From assembly GCA_029863605.1 (NCBI GenBank), contig JAOTVB010000005.1, forward strand, positions 1 through 64,000: a stretch of DNA of 64,000 nt, in the 5' to 3' direction. The notes beneath the pieces are model-generated. The model ran no database searches. It saw only the letters and a program-made list of their open reading frames with translations, and was not told where the DNA came from. This DNA comes from Myxococcales bacterium. GTDB lineage: Bacteria > Myxococcota_A > Polyangia > Polyangiales > Houyiibacteriaceae. Made by a program: the position numbers and the translations under genes. Below, in pieces: positions 26,760 through 35,394 of this stretch (position 1 is the first letter of the stretch; every line of letters begins with the position of its first letter).

Positions 26760-28966
26760 GGCGTCTGACCGGCCAGGAGAAAGATCGGCGACGACCACGC
26801 GCGCTCCTCGCTATCGACGAGGCAATCATCATCCTCGCCGGTGCGAAAGTTGCCGTAGCAAGGCTCGCACAACCCCCCGGCGCAACGAAGCCCGCCGCCA
26901 TTCACGGTCGGCGTCGGCTCTTGAATGGCGCGGACGTAGTAGAGCATGTCGCGACTGAGCTCATCGTAAGACGGGTCTTCGAACTTGACGGTACAGAGCT
27001 CTCGATCTTCGGGACACGGAATCGTGAGCCACGGGTCTTCGATGAGCTCGGCGATCGGCTCGTCCTCGGCGCGCTGACGCTGAATGCGAATCACCTCGAT
27101 GCGCGTGATGCGGCGGCGCCGGTCGCCAGGGTTGTAGCATTCCCCCGCACAGATGCTCTCGACCCGCTCCGGACCGAGCGTCTCGATCACGTCAGGCGGG
27201 CAGCCTGGCTTTTGCACGAATGAGCCCGCGGCGCGAACCTCGAACTTGGGCGTCTCGGAGAATCCGAGCTCGCTTCCCATGTGTCGAACCCCTTCGGGCC
27301 CGTTTAGCAAATCGAACCACAAAAGAATCCTGTCGCCGGAGGTGCCATAGACGTCGCGCTCTTGCATCGCTTCCCAGATCGCCTCCCGCGATCGGGCCGT
27401 GGCGTGCACGGCGACGAGCCCACCCGTGAGGAAGAACGAAGCTTGCCGCTCCATCCACATCAGCTCGAAGGGCGGACGCTCCATGAGCTTGTCGATCGTG
27501 AACGAAACCGACTCAGGATCGGCTTCACCGCGGTCCCCGAACACCGCCTTTCGCCACGATTCGTCGGGGGCACCCCGTGCATCGGTCATTTTCCGGCGTG
27601 CGAACTCTTTGTAGCCTGTCCCTGGGCGTGCGCTGTGATTGTCGCTCGAAGCGATGAATCCCATCGTGGCGTGCCGCGGGTCGTCGGGGTTTTCGAAGTC
27701 GCCCTTGGCCAACATGTACTGGACCGAGCCAGCCGGGCGATATTGATAAGCCGGCAGGAAGCAATCGGTGCATTGGCCGCAATCTTTCCAGTCCGGAACA
27801 TCCTCACCTGGCAATGTGACGTGCCCCGCTAGGGCTACACGCAGATAGTCGGCCCGTGCTTTCTCGACGCGGTGTTGGCACGCATCGGAGCTGGGGTCTT
27901 CGCATCGCTCTCGAATCACTTCACCCGCACGCCAACAACATGCTTCGTAACCTTCGACCGGCTCGGGACACTCGAGACCATCGTCGGTGACGATCGCAGA
28001 ACGAAAATCGCGGTGCTCCTCGGAGTTGCCGTGACCGGAGAACACCTCGACTAGCCGTTGGAGCTCCGGATCGTCGAGGTCTGCACGAAGCTGCTTGTCC
28101 CAGGTGTAGCCGAGCGGGGTGTAGAAGCCCCAAGTCGTGCCGTGTGGAATCACGATCGTGTCTAGGCCCCACTCGTTGAGCTTTTTGAAAAGCACGTCCG
28201 GGCTTCCCGCTCGCTCGCGGCACGTAGGCGGTAGCTCTTTGGTATCGTAGCCCTCCGGGCAGATCGGGTAGCGCCCGTTCTCGCGAATGTGCCGAGCGAA
28301 ATCGAGATAGCTCTGCTGATTGGGGAAGGCGCGAGCGGGGATCGTCAGCAACGGCCAGAGCGCGCTGAGCTTCGAAAACGCGCGCGCTGCGATCCCTGGC
28401 GCGGCGATCGGCCGTGCGGGGAGCTGATCCTCGGTGTCGTACTGGAAAATGACGTTCTTGTGACCGTAGTGGGTTTCGGGGGTGAGGCCGACTTGAGTCC
28501 ACTCGAATCCGGTGAAGGCGATGGTGTCCGGTTGGTCGCCGTCGGCGTTCACGGCATTGCACTGACGGACAGAATCCTTGATCATCGACCATGTGCGAGG
28601 GTTCAGCGCCTCGGCATGGTCGGTCAGGGCGTAGAAGTCGAGCTGAGAGCAGAAACGGGCGAAATCACATGCGTCCGCCGGTGGATGCACGCCTTCGCCG
28701 CCCATCAGGGGAAGGCTCCACATGAATGCGTCGACCGAGAGCGTCGTATGGACATGCAGATCACCGAACAGAATTCGGTTATCGGTGTCAGGTACCGTCC
28801 CTTTTTGAGCCCGGATCCGAGCAGCAACGAGGTCCGGCGCCAGCGCGACGACGGCAATCTCGCCATCGACCTGTGATTCGGCGCCCCCGTACACGACCCA
28901 AAACGCGAGAACCAGAAGAACCAGCCCAAGAACGACACTAAGACAGCCTTTTTTCCACCAGCCCAC
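26756..28966 (-). CDS. DUF3604 (PHP-like metallohydrolase) membrane-anchored protein
   Basis: 736 aa from the GTG at 28966, which begins one membrane anchor (WWKKGCLSVVLGLVLLVLAF). An ATG at 29080 is in frame but would run through the 53-bp repeat and has no ribosome site. The mature part faces outside and has the DUF3604 order: LFGDLHVHTTLSVDAF (PHP-like H-x-H), FYALTDHAEALN, TFTGFEWTQ-like FTGFEWT, HGTTWGFYTPLG, EVFSGHGNSEE, and IASSDNHSARPGTGYKEF. Cys pairs (DCGQCTDCF, CAGECYNPG) suggest disulfides. It is probably a metal-dependent hydrolase of unknown substrate. It heads the cassette with the SurA-like and HupE-like genes and is divergent from the polysaccharide locus. Confidence 0.85.
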   Translation of the reverse strand: MGWWKKGCLSVVLGLVLLVLAFWVVYGGAESQVDGEIAVVALAPDLVAARIRAQKGTVPDTDNRILFGDLHVHTTLSVDAFMWSLPLMGGEGVHPPADACDFARFCSQLDFYALTDHAEALNPRTWSMIKDSVRQCNAVNADGDQPDTIAFTGFEWTQVGLTPETHYGHKNVIFQYDTEDQLPARPIAAPGIAARAFSKLSALWPLLTIPARAFPNQQSYLDFARHIRENGRYPICPEGYDTKELPPTCRERAGSPDVLFKKLNEWGLDTIVIPHGTTWGFYTPLGYTWDKQLRADLDDPELQRLVEVFSGHGNSEEHRDFRSAIVTDDGLECPEPVEGYEACCWRAGEVIRERCEDPSSDACQHRVEKARADYLRVALAGHVTLPGEDVPDWKDCGQCTDCFLPAYQYRPAGSVQYMLAKGDFENPDDPRHATMGFIASSDNHSARPGTGYKEFARRKMTDARGAPDESWRKAVFGDRGEADPESVSFTIDKLMERPPFELMWMERQASFFLTGGLVAVHATARSREAIWEAMQERDVYGTSGDRILLWFDLLNGPEGVRHMGSELGFSETPKFEVRAAGSFVQKPGCPPDVIETLGPERVESICAGECYNPGDRRRRITRIEVIRIQRQRAEDEPIAELIEDPWLTIPCPEDRELCTVKFEDPSYDELSRDMLYYVRAIQEPTPTVNGGGLRCAGGLCEPCYGNFRTGEDDDCLVDSEERAWSSPIFLLAGQTP

Positions 28967-29011
28967 GCGGCTGCAAGCATAGAGCGCGGACGACGGGAGT
29001 CCAAACAGTTG

Positions 29012-29064
29012 GGCGATAGTGTGGGGGTGGTGGGGCCGGACAAACTGCAGCCGAAGGCGTCCGG
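29012..29064 (+). repeat. Dispersed 53-bp repeat, copy A
   Basis: 53 bases beginning GGCGATAGTGTGGGGG and ending AAGGCGTCCGG match 56880-56932 without gaps, 46 of 53 positions identical. It lies in the divergent gap between the DUF3604 and glycosyltransferase genes. Three substitutions would be silent and four not if it were read as protein, so coding constraint is not evident. Confidence 0.8.
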
Positions 29065-29132
29065 GGCGCCCGCCGGCCATCTTGTGGGTCGCGGCTCGCC
29101 TGTGCTACCTCAGAACCGGGCGGGGAGCTCAT

Positions 29133-30302
29133 ATGGTGGCGACGGGAACACATGCGGGCAAGCCTCGGGTGGCTCACGTCACGACCGTCGACCTCTCGCT
29201 TCGTTACCTCCTTTTGAACCAGCTCCAGCGAATCCAACAAGAGGGTTACGAGGTGTTTGGGATCAGTGCGGACGGCCCCGACGTCATGGCGGTCGAGGCC
29301 GCGGGGATTCCGCACTTCGCCGTCCCGATGACCCGGCGGTTCACGCCACTGGCCGACCTGCGTGCGTTGTGGTCGTTGGTCCGTGTCATGCGTCGCGAGC
29401 GCTTTGACCTGGTACACACACATACCCCGAAGGCCGGATTGTTGGGCCAGATGGCGGCACGGATGGCCGGCGTGCCGGTCGTCGCCAACACCCTGCACGG
29501 CTTCTACTTCCACGACGACATGAAGCCATTGCCCAGGCGGTTCTACGTCTGGATGGAGCGCATCGCCGCCAAGTGCTCGGACACGATCCTGTCGCAGAAC
29601 CGAGAAGACATCGCCACCGCGGTGGCCGAGGGCATCGCCAGTGCGGACCTGCTGAAATGGCTCGGCAACGGCATCGATTTGCAGCGATTCGATCGCCGGC
29701 GCATTTCCAAAGACAACCTCGATGCGCTGCGAACCGAAATCGGCATCGACGCAACGGCACCTGTCATCGGTTTCGTCGGCCGCCTGGTCGAGGAGAAAGG
29801 CATTTTGGATCTCCTGCAGGCCGCCAAGGCCGTGGTTGAAGCCATTCCGAACGCCCAGTTCCTGATCGTAGGCCCCTACGACGAGGAAAAACCAGACGCG
29901 TTGCGTCCCAAAGTCGCCGAGCGTTACGGCGTTGCCGCCCATTGCCGCTTCGTGGGAATGCGCGACGACATGCCCGAGCTCTACGCGCTGATGGACGTCC
30001 TGGCGCTCCCCTCGTATCGCGAAGGGTTTCCGCGTGCACCCATGGAGGCATCGGCGATGGGGGTACCGGCGGTGGTGACAGACATCCGTGGGTGTCGCGA
30101 GGCGGTCGACCACGGCGAAAACGGGCTGCTTTTTCCGGTAGGAGACGCGGACCAACTCGCGCGATCTTTGATCGAGCTCCTCCAAGATGACGAGCGGCGG
30201 ACACAGATGGGGATCGCTGGACGTCGAATCGCCGAGCACCGCTTCGACGAGCAACAGGTGTTTGATCGAGTTCTGAGCGAATACGCGAGGTTGCTCCGGT
30301 GA
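29133..30302 (+). CDS. GT4 glycosyltransferase, first gene of the exopolysaccharide locus
   Basis: 389 aa from the ATG at 29133, which has a GGGGAG ribosome site; a longer open frame upstream reads through the repeat and is unlikely. The N-terminal GT-B half shows VAHVTTVDLSLRYLLL and the DLVHTHTPKAGLLGQ His motif. The C-terminal half has GFVGRLVEEKGILDLL and PSYREGFPRAPMEASAMG (the E-x7-E nucleotide-sugar region), so it is a GT4-family retaining glycosyltransferase. Members such as PglA and CapM act soon after a lipid-linked first sugar. It overlaps the next gene, an initiating sugar transferase, by four bases (GTGA), consistent with joint early steps on undecaprenyl phosphate at the inner membrane. 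Confidence 0.92.
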   Translation: MVATGTHAGKPRVAHVTTVDLSLRYLLLNQLQRIQQEGYEVFGISADGPDVMAVEAAGIPHFAVPMTRRFTPLADLRALWSLVRVMRRERFDLVHTHTPKAGLLGQMAARMAGVPVVANTLHGFYFHDDMKPLPRRFYVWMERIAAKCSDTILSQNREDIATAVAEGIASADLLKWLGNGIDLQRFDRRRISKDNLDALRTEIGIDATAPVIGFVGRLVEEKGILDLLQAAKAVVEAIPNAQFLIVGPYDEEKPDALRPKVAERYGVAAHCRFVGMRDDMPELYALMDVLALPSYREGFPRAPMEASAMGVPAVVTDIRGCREAVDHGENGLLFPVGDADQLARSLIELLQDDERRTQMGIAGRRIAEHRFDEQQVFDRVLSEYARLLR

Positions 30303-30925
30303 CCTTTTACCGACGCATCGGGAAGCGTGCGCTCGACCTTGGGCTTGCGGTGCCTGCCCTGGTCGTCCTTGCCCCACTCGGTCTCGTGGTTGGGACACTG
30401 ATTCGGATGAAGCTCGGCGGCCCGGTTTTGTTTCGGCAGCCGAGGCCCGGGCAGAACGATCGCCTCTTCGAACTGATCAAGTTTCGCACGATGAGCACCG
30501 CCCGAGACGCAGACGGAACGCTCCTCCCAGACGAAGAACGCTTGACACCCTTCGGTAGACGCTTGCGTCGTATGAGCCTCGACGAGCTCCCTACCCTGTG
30601 GAACGTAGTGCGCGGCGACATGAGCTTGGTGGGGCCTCGTCCCCTGCTCGTTCAATACCTCGATCGGTACACCCCCGAGCAGCGACGGCGTCATGAAGTC
30701 GCGCCGGGCATCACCGGCTGGGCTCAAATCCACGGCCGAAACGCGATAAGCTGGGAAGAGAAATTCGAGCTCGATGTCTGGTACGTCGAAAACCTCTCGC
30801 TCCGCACCGATCTGGAGATAATTCTCCGGACGGCGGTGCAGGTCCTGGGGCAACGGGGTATCTCCGCCGATGGGCACGCAACGATGCCGGAATTCGAGGG
30901 AAGCCATGAAGAGTCTGCCAGATAA
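30299..30925 (+). CDS. pglC: Initiating phosphoglycosyltransferase (PglC-like)
   Basis: 208 aa, GTG start coupled to the previous stop. It is the small monotopic type: one N-terminal membrane segment (LGLAVPALVVLAPLGLVVG), GGPVLFRQPRPGQNDRLFELIKFRTM (near 40-65, with the catalytic region), LRRMSLDELPTLWNVVRGDMSLVGPRP (near 97, with the Asp-Glu pair), and PGITGWAQIHGRN. It moves a sugar phosphate from a UDP-sugar to undecaprenyl phosphate. PglC transfers diNAc-bacillosamine phosphate, and the next two genes could make that sugar, so the same donor is likely here. The bacterial sugar-transferase family is certain; the sugar is inferred. Confidence 0.92.
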   Translation: MTFYRRIGKRALDLGLAVPALVVLAPLGLVVGTLIRMKLGGPVLFRQPRPGQNDRLFELIKFRTMSTARDADGTLLPDEERLTPFGRRLRRMSLDELPTLWNVVRGDMSLVGPRPLLVQYLDRYTPEQRRRHEVAPGITGWAQIHGRNAISWEEKFELDVWYVENLSLRTDLEIILRTAVQVLGQRGISADGHATMPEFEGSHEESAR

Positions 30926-31532
30926 TATCGTCATCGTGGGCGCAGGGGGACATGCCAAGGTCGTGATCGCGACCGTGCGCGCGGCTGGAGGAGAGGTCGT
31001 GGCTGCCTACGACGATGACCGAGCACGTTGGGGCCAGCAGATCTTGGGCGTCCCGGTCAAAGGGCCCATATCGGCGAAAGATATCGGGGGCGCCCCTGCG
31101 ATCGTCGCGGTCGGCAACAACCGAACACGTCAGTCGATCGCGGAACGCCTGCAGGCACAGTGGGTGTCAGCGTGTCATCCGAATACGACCGTGCATCCTT
31201 CTGTTTCCATTGGGCCCGGCACGGTGATCTTCGCAGGTTCGGTGATCCAACCGGACGCCACGATCGGCGCCCACTCGATACTCAACACGGCCGTGAGTGT
31301 CGACCACGACTGCATCGTCGGGGATTTCGTCCATATCGGACCTGGGGCGCGCTTGTGCGGAGGCGTCACCGTGGACGAAGGCGTGCTCCTCGGTGTCGGC
31401 GCAAAGATCGCTCCCAACGTCGAAATAGGACCCTGGGCGACGGCCGGGGCCGGCGCGGTGTGCGTGGTGGACATCGCCCGCGAGACGACCGTGGTCGGCG
31501 TGCCCGCGCGGTCGGTCGAGGCCAAGGAATGA
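30906..31532 (+). CDS. pglD: PglD-like sugar O/N-acetyltransferase
   Basis: 208 aa from the ATG at 30906, overlapping the previous gene by 20 bases. Residues 5-70 form the Rossmann-like PglD/NeuD N-terminal domain (IVIVGAGGHAKVVIATV). Residues about 85-205 are a left-handed beta helix of hexapeptide repeats (IGPGTVIFAGSVIQPDATIG, SVDHDCIVGDFVHIGPGARLCG with the catalytic His in VDHDC). This fits acetyl-CoA:UDP-4-amino-sugar N-acetyltransferases such as PglD, acting in the cytoplasm after the aminotransferase encoded next. NeuD-type O-acetylation of sialic acid is an alternative, but no sialic-acid genes are present. Confidence 0.9.
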   Translation: MKSLPDNIVIVGAGGHAKVVIATVRAAGGEVVAAYDDDRARWGQQILGVPVKGPISAKDIGGAPAIVAVGNNRTRQSIAERLQAQWVSACHPNTTVHPSVSIGPGTVIFAGSVIQPDATIGAHSILNTAVSVDHDCIVGDFVHIGPGARLCGGVTVDEGVLLGVGAKIAPNVEIGPWATAGAGAVCVVDIARETTVVGVPARSVEAKE

Positions 31533-32674
31533 GCGAGCGAATTTATCTGTCGCCGCCCGACATGAGTGCCCGAGAGCGTGAGTCCCTTCTCGCGGCATTT
31601 GAATCCAATTGGATTGCGCCGCTCGGCCCAGAGGTCGATGCGTTCGAACGGGAGCTTGCTGCGCGGGCCGGAGTAAGCGCGGCTGCGGTGTTGAGCAGCG
31701 GGACGGCTGCCCTGCACTTGGCGTTGGTCTTATTGGACGTCGGACCGGGAGACGAAGTTTGGACGGCGACCATGACTTTCGCCGCGACCGCAAACGCCAT
31801 TCGCTATGTGGGCGCAACGCCGGTCTTCATCGACAGTGACCCCGAGACGTGGAACCTCGACCCAGCATTGCTCCGGCGGGCATTGCGCGAAGCATCCCAA
31901 AGAGGGGCGCTCCCGAAAGCCTTGATTGCGGTCGACCTCTACGGTCAGTGCGCCGACTACGACGCGATCTTGTCCGCATGCGACGAGCACGGGGTCGTCG
32001 TGATCGAAGACGCCGCCGAGGCCCTGGGCGCCACCTATCGGGAACGGCCGGCGGGCTCGTTTGGGGCCGTCGGTGTGTTCTCGTTCAACGGCAACAAGAT
32101 CATCACGACGAGCGGCGGTGGAGCCTTGGTCAGCAACGACGACACGCTCGTCGAACGAGCCCGGCATCTGGCGTCGCAAGCCAGGCAACCCGTCGCTCAC
32201 TACGAGCACGAAGAGGTCGGGTACAATTACCGGTTGAGCAATCTCCTGGCCGCGCTTGGACGCGCTCAGCTCCACCGGCTGGACCGGCTAATCGAACGGC
32301 GACGCGAGATCAACGTGAGGTACCGGGCAACCCTCGAACGAATTGCCGGTATTGATTTTCTCCAAGAAGCACCGGGCGGCCGCTCGACGTGCTGGCTGAC
32401 CTGCGTATTGCTCGACGAAGACCGCCTCGGGGTGGGACCCGAGCAGGTCCGCGAGCATCTCGAGACCCATGACATTGAGGCGCGGCCTGTCTGGAAGCCG
32501 ATGCATCTGCAGCCAGTGTATGGCGATTCTCGTGTGGTGGGCGGCGCAGTAGCAGAGGATCTCTTTCGACGCGGCCTCTGTCTGCCGAGCGGCTCGACGC
32601 TCTCCGATGCCGGACAACGCCGCGTGATCGATGCGTTTCTGGGTACCCCTCGGCTACGTTGCAACGAAGAATAG
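31529..32674 (+). CDS. pglE: DegT/DnrJ/EryC1 aminotransferase (PglE-like)
   Basis: 381 aa from the ATG at 31529, overlapping the pglD stop. It shows the PLP-dependent sugar aminotransferase order: YLSPPDMSARERE at the start, LSSGTAALHLALVLL (near 58), TFAATANAIRYVGATPVFIDSD, VIEDAAEALGATY and FSFNGNKIITTSGGG with the PLP lysine at about residue 191. It likely converts a UDP-4-keto-6-deoxy-GlcNAc to the 4-amino sugar, the step before PglD. The 4,6-dehydratase that would supply the keto sugar is not in the window and must lie elsewhere. Gene order with pglC and pglD supports a bacillosamine-type sugar. Confidence 0.92.
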   Translation: MSERIYLSPPDMSARERESLLAAFESNWIAPLGPEVDAFERELAARAGVSAAAVLSSGTAALHLALVLLDVGPGDEVWTATMTFAATANAIRYVGATPVFIDSDPETWNLDPALLRRALREASQRGALPKALIAVDLYGQCADYDAILSACDEHGVVVIEDAAEALGATYRERPAGSFGAVGVFSFNGNKIITTSGGGALVSNDDTLVERARHLASQARQPVAHYEHEEVGYNYRLSNLLAALGRAQLHRLDRLIERRREINVRYRATLERIAGIDFLQEAPGGRSTCWLTCVLLDEDRLGVGPEQVREHLETHDIEARPVWKPMHLQPVYGDSRVVGGAVAEDLFRRGLCLPSGSTLSDAGQRRVIDAFLGTPRLRCNEE

Positions 32675-32745
32675 TGTGTCGAACAAACTGATTCTCGGTA
32701 GGCGGATTCCTTGCCGCCTCGGAGCTCGTCTGGCAAGCGTAGGTT

Positions 32746-33666
32746 GTGCCGACCTGTCACGTGTGTACATCGCCGAGCTTCGAGCTCGTGCTTTGCGCGG
32801 ATCGTGGAACTCTCGACGTCAACCGATGTAAGTCGTGCGGCTTTGTGTACCTTGCGAATTGGGAACGGAACCTCGCGAGATCCGAGGAGCTCTACGACTA
32901 CTACGGCCGGCTCAGCGCAGAAGAACTGACGCAACGGCACTCACCGGAGAACCGCGCACGGCAGCAAAAGCTACTAAGGGCGCTGGCGGGATACACGCGA
33001 GGGCGAAGGCTTTTAGACGTGGGCTGCGGGGACGGCCAACTGCTGCAGACTGCAAAGGACGAAGGTTGGGATGCGGTTGGCATCGATCTGTCCGGAACGG
33101 CGATTTTGCTGTGTCACAGACGCGGGCTCGCTGCTTCTAAAACCGATTTTTTCGACGTCTCTCTCGATGGGCGGCGTTTTGACGTCATCGTCATGTCCGA
33201 GCTGATCGAACACGTGCCGTCTCCTCAGCGATTCTTGAAACGGGCGGAAGAGCTACTCGATTCAAACGGTATCCTGTATCTCACGACTCCCAACTTCGGC
33301 TCGCTGGCCAGGCGGGCGTTGGGTGAGAGTTGGTCGGTGATTCATCCTGAGCACATCGGCTACTTCGAACGGTCGACCCTGAGGAAAATGGCGTCAGCCG
33401 AGACAAGGCTCCGCGAGATCAAGATCGAAGCTAACAACATCGCGCCCTCGACTTTCGTCGCTTGGATGCGCCGTAGAGGCACTCGAAGGGCCGGGGCGGT
33501 GGCCGAGCTGCACCGCGAGACGCGACGAGGTCTCGACCAAAGGCTGCGGCGTGCTGTTCACCGGAGCCAGGCGCTCGAGGCTTCAAAACAGCTACTCAAC
33601 CACGCCGTTTCGCGCGCAGGTCTCGGGGATACTCTCGTAGCGTGGCTTCAAAAGCCTTCGGTTTGA
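32746..33666 (+). CDS. SAM methyltransferase with N-terminal Cys-rich element
   Basis: 306 aa, GTG start. The N-terminus has a zinc-binding-like pair of CxxC motifs (CHVC and CKSC, residues 4-30). The methyltransferase core follows with RLLDVGCGDGQLL (motif I, about 89-101), the VGIDLSG acidic segment, FDVIVMSELIEHVPSP (about 144) and LYLTTPNFGSLARR. It belongs to a type frequent in polysaccharide clusters and might methylate a sugar or a lipid-linked glycan. It follows the aminotransferase after 71 bases and may be cotranscribed. The exact acceptor is not predictable. Confidence 0.85.
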   Translation: MPTCHVCTSPSFELVLCADRGTLDVNRCKSCGFVYLANWERNLARSEELYDYYGRLSAEELTQRHSPENRARQQKLLRALAGYTRGRRLLDVGCGDGQLLQTAKDEGWDAVGIDLSGTAILLCHRRGLAASKTDFFDVSLDGRRFDVIVMSELIEHVPSPQRFLKRAEELLDSNGILYLTTPNFGSLARRALGESWSVIHPEHIGYFERSTLRKMASAETRLREIKIEANNIAPSTFVAWMRRRGTRRAGAVAELHRETRRGLDQRLRRAVHRSQALEASKQLLNHAVSRAGLGDTLVAWLQKPSV

Positions 33667-33686
33667 GGTTTGATGTCTAGACTCGC

Positions 33687-34418
33687 ATGTGGCACACAAT
33701 CGTGGTGCTCCGCCTGAAACAGCAAATCGCTTTGTTATACGCCAAGGCTGCGCAGCTGCCGGTGAATCCGCTGCTCAGGTACGAGTGGTCGAGGCGCGAC
33801 CAGCGCCGCGTCAATGAACGGCCGATCGAGTATCCCTTCGCGCTGTCCTGCTTGTCGGAGCTCTGTCCTTCGAGCGTCCTCGACGTAGGCCCGGGCACGA
33901 GCGCTTGGCCTCAACTTCTAGCGAACTGCGGATACAACGTAACCGCGGTCGATGAGGGCGATTCGTACTGGCGGACCCGACCAGCCAACCGACATCACTA
34001 TGTCTTGCGTGACGACATCACCCATCCGAAACTCGAGACTAAGTTCGATGCGATCACCTGTTTGAGCGTGATCGAGCATATCCAAGACCACCAGGCCGCA
34101 GGCCGAGGTCTTCGTAGCCTCTTGAGCCCAGGGGGTCACGCCATCCTCAGTTTTCCGTACGACGAGCGACGCTTCGTCGACAACGTCTATGCCCTACCGG
34201 GGGTATCCTATGGGACCGACGCGCCGTACATTTGCCGAGTTTACTCACGCCGCGAGGTAGACGGGTGGCTCCGCGAAGGGTTCCAAATTGTGCGCCAGGA
34301 GTACTACCGAATCTTCTCGGGTGACCTCTGGGCTTTCGGTGAGCGACTTCGTCCTCCCGTGACGACCACGGTGAACGAACCGCATCACCTAACCTGCATT
34401 CTGTTCCGTGCGACCTGA
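33687..34418 (+). CDS. Class I SAM methyltransferase
   Basis: 243 aa. A SAM-binding fold is visible with CPSSVLDVGPGTSAWPQLL (motif I, about 59-77), a NVTAVDEGD acidic end of strand 2, and FDAITCLSVIEHIQD (about 122) followed by LLSPGGHAILSFPY. It is the second methyltransferase in a row, 20 bases after the first, and ends block 1 of the polysaccharide locus. Base composition here looks somewhat less GC-rich than the surroundings, which is common in polysaccharide loci exchanged between strains. It is convergent with the Gly-repeat lipoprotein gene. Substrate unknown. Confidence 0.82.
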   Translation: MWHTIVVLRLKQQIALLYAKAAQLPVNPLLRYEWSRRDQRRVNERPIEYPFALSCLSELCPSSVLDVGPGTSAWPQLLANCGYNVTAVDEGDSYWRTRPANRHHYVLRDDITHPKLETKFDAITCLSVIEHIQDHQAAGRGLRSLLSPGGHAILSFPYDERRFVDNVYALPGVSYGTDAPYICRVYSRREVDGWLREGFQIVRQEYYRIFSGDLWAFGERLRPPVTTTVNEPHHLTCILFRAT

Positions 34419-34433
34419 AGGGCTCGCGGTTCC

Positions 34434-35192
34434 CTAGGGCGGGGGCATATAGCCGAGACACACGTGCGTGTAATCGATGCCCTTCAGGATAACTGCGGGT
34501 ATTGGCATAGCTGCGGGGTCGCCGGTTGCCTCGATCGTGAGCTTGTGGATTTCGCCCGGGATCAAAGCGCTGACATCGACCGTTCCCGTTCCGATCGTGG
34601 GGGTCGCTGACCCTAAGTTGCCGCCATCTTTGTCCTCGGCCACCAGGCTAAAGCCGGTGCTCGCGGCACCGCCGAGAGACAGGGTCATGGCCGTTGCACC
34701 CTCGGCAACGCCAAGTGTCACTCCGTCGGTTTGGAAGATCTGGAACACGACCGATTCATTTGTTGGAACGCCAGGGCCAATGCTACGCGGATTGCCGATG
34801 GCATCGGTTCCCATTCCAACCGTTGCATCGCCGAAAAGGTTTCCGGAATCGGGTCCAGGTGTGATGAGCAGTCCCTCAGCCGGGGCCTCATAGCTCGTCA
34901 CGGTGCCCGTCGTCACCAAGAGGCTGACGCTCTGAGGCGAATCGGCTCCGGCTGAACAAGCGCCGCCAACACCGCCTGCGCCGCCAACACCGCCCGCGCC
35001 GCCAACGCCGCCTGCGCCGCCAACGCCGCCTGCGCCGCCTGCGCCGCCAACGCCACCGGTACCGGCCATCCCACCTTGGCCGCCGTCCCCGCCACTGCCT
35101 CCGACTGGAACGCTACTGCCGCCACAGCCTACGCCGAAGACACAAAGGCCGCCGACAAGAACACAACCCAAAAATACTCGACTCCACCCCAT
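34434..35192 (-). CDS. Lipoprotein with Gly-rich tandem repeat linker
   Basis: 252 aa from the ATG at 35192, which starts a signal peptide ending CVFGVGCGGSS (lipobox). The next 60 residues are a low-complexity linker of six-residue G-G-V-G-G-A units, encoded by an 18-bp tandem DNA repeat (34961-35059). The remaining 155 residues have no recognised domain; they are rich in Val, Thr and Gly, predicted mostly beta, with a final C-L-G-Y. It probably sits on the outer membrane with its C-terminal domain held away from the surface. It lies inside the polysaccharide locus but on the strand of block 2, convergent with the methyltransferase gene. Confidence 0.75.
   Translation of the reverse strand: MGWSRVFLGCVLVGGLCVFGVGCGGSSVPVGGSGGDGGQGGMAGTGGVGGAGGAGGVGGAGGVGGAGGVGGAGGVGGACSAGADSPQSVSLLVTTGTVTSYEAPAEGLLITPGPDSGNLFGDATVGMGTDAIGNPRSIGPGVPTNESVVFQIFQTDGVTLGVAEGATAMTLSLGGAASTGFSLVAEDKDGGNLGSATPTIGTGTVDVSALIPGEIHKLTIEATGDPAAMPIPAVILKGIDYTHVCLGYMPPP
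34961..35059 (-). repeat. 18-bp tandem repeat in the lipoprotein gene
   Basis: Five units of 18 bases plus one 9-base half unit, each coding for G-G-V-G-G-A on the minus strand. Units differ only at a few positions. The tract keeps the frame, so changes in copy number would change linker length by multiples of three residues. Confidence 0.9.
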
Positions 35193-35394
35193 AGTGGTCA
35201 CCACCCTATCAAAAAGGCCGACTCTGGCCAAAATCGCCACGCTCCGAAACACGCATGCCCCATTCTTCGGCGCAATCCGTGATGCCCGCCAACAATAGCG
35301 ACAGTCCCGACGCAACACAATGCCCTAACCACCGCGGCGTGGCGAAACATCTGCGTTCTTCGCCCCGTAACCGGTCGAATCCACCGCGTTTGAC

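Noticed and set aside
28938-30398. 486-codon minus-strand frame over the first glycosyltransferase
   Set aside because: The plus-strand glycosyltransferase is unmistakable and has a ribosome site; the reverse frame also runs through the repeat.
34961-35059. Regular repeat that could be taken for a CRISPR array
   Set aside because: The units are contiguous with no spacers and encode a Gly-rich linker.
35211-35233. GGCC-N6-GGCC followed by T residues on the minus strand
   Set aside because: Only four base pairs of stem; too weak for an intrinsic terminator.
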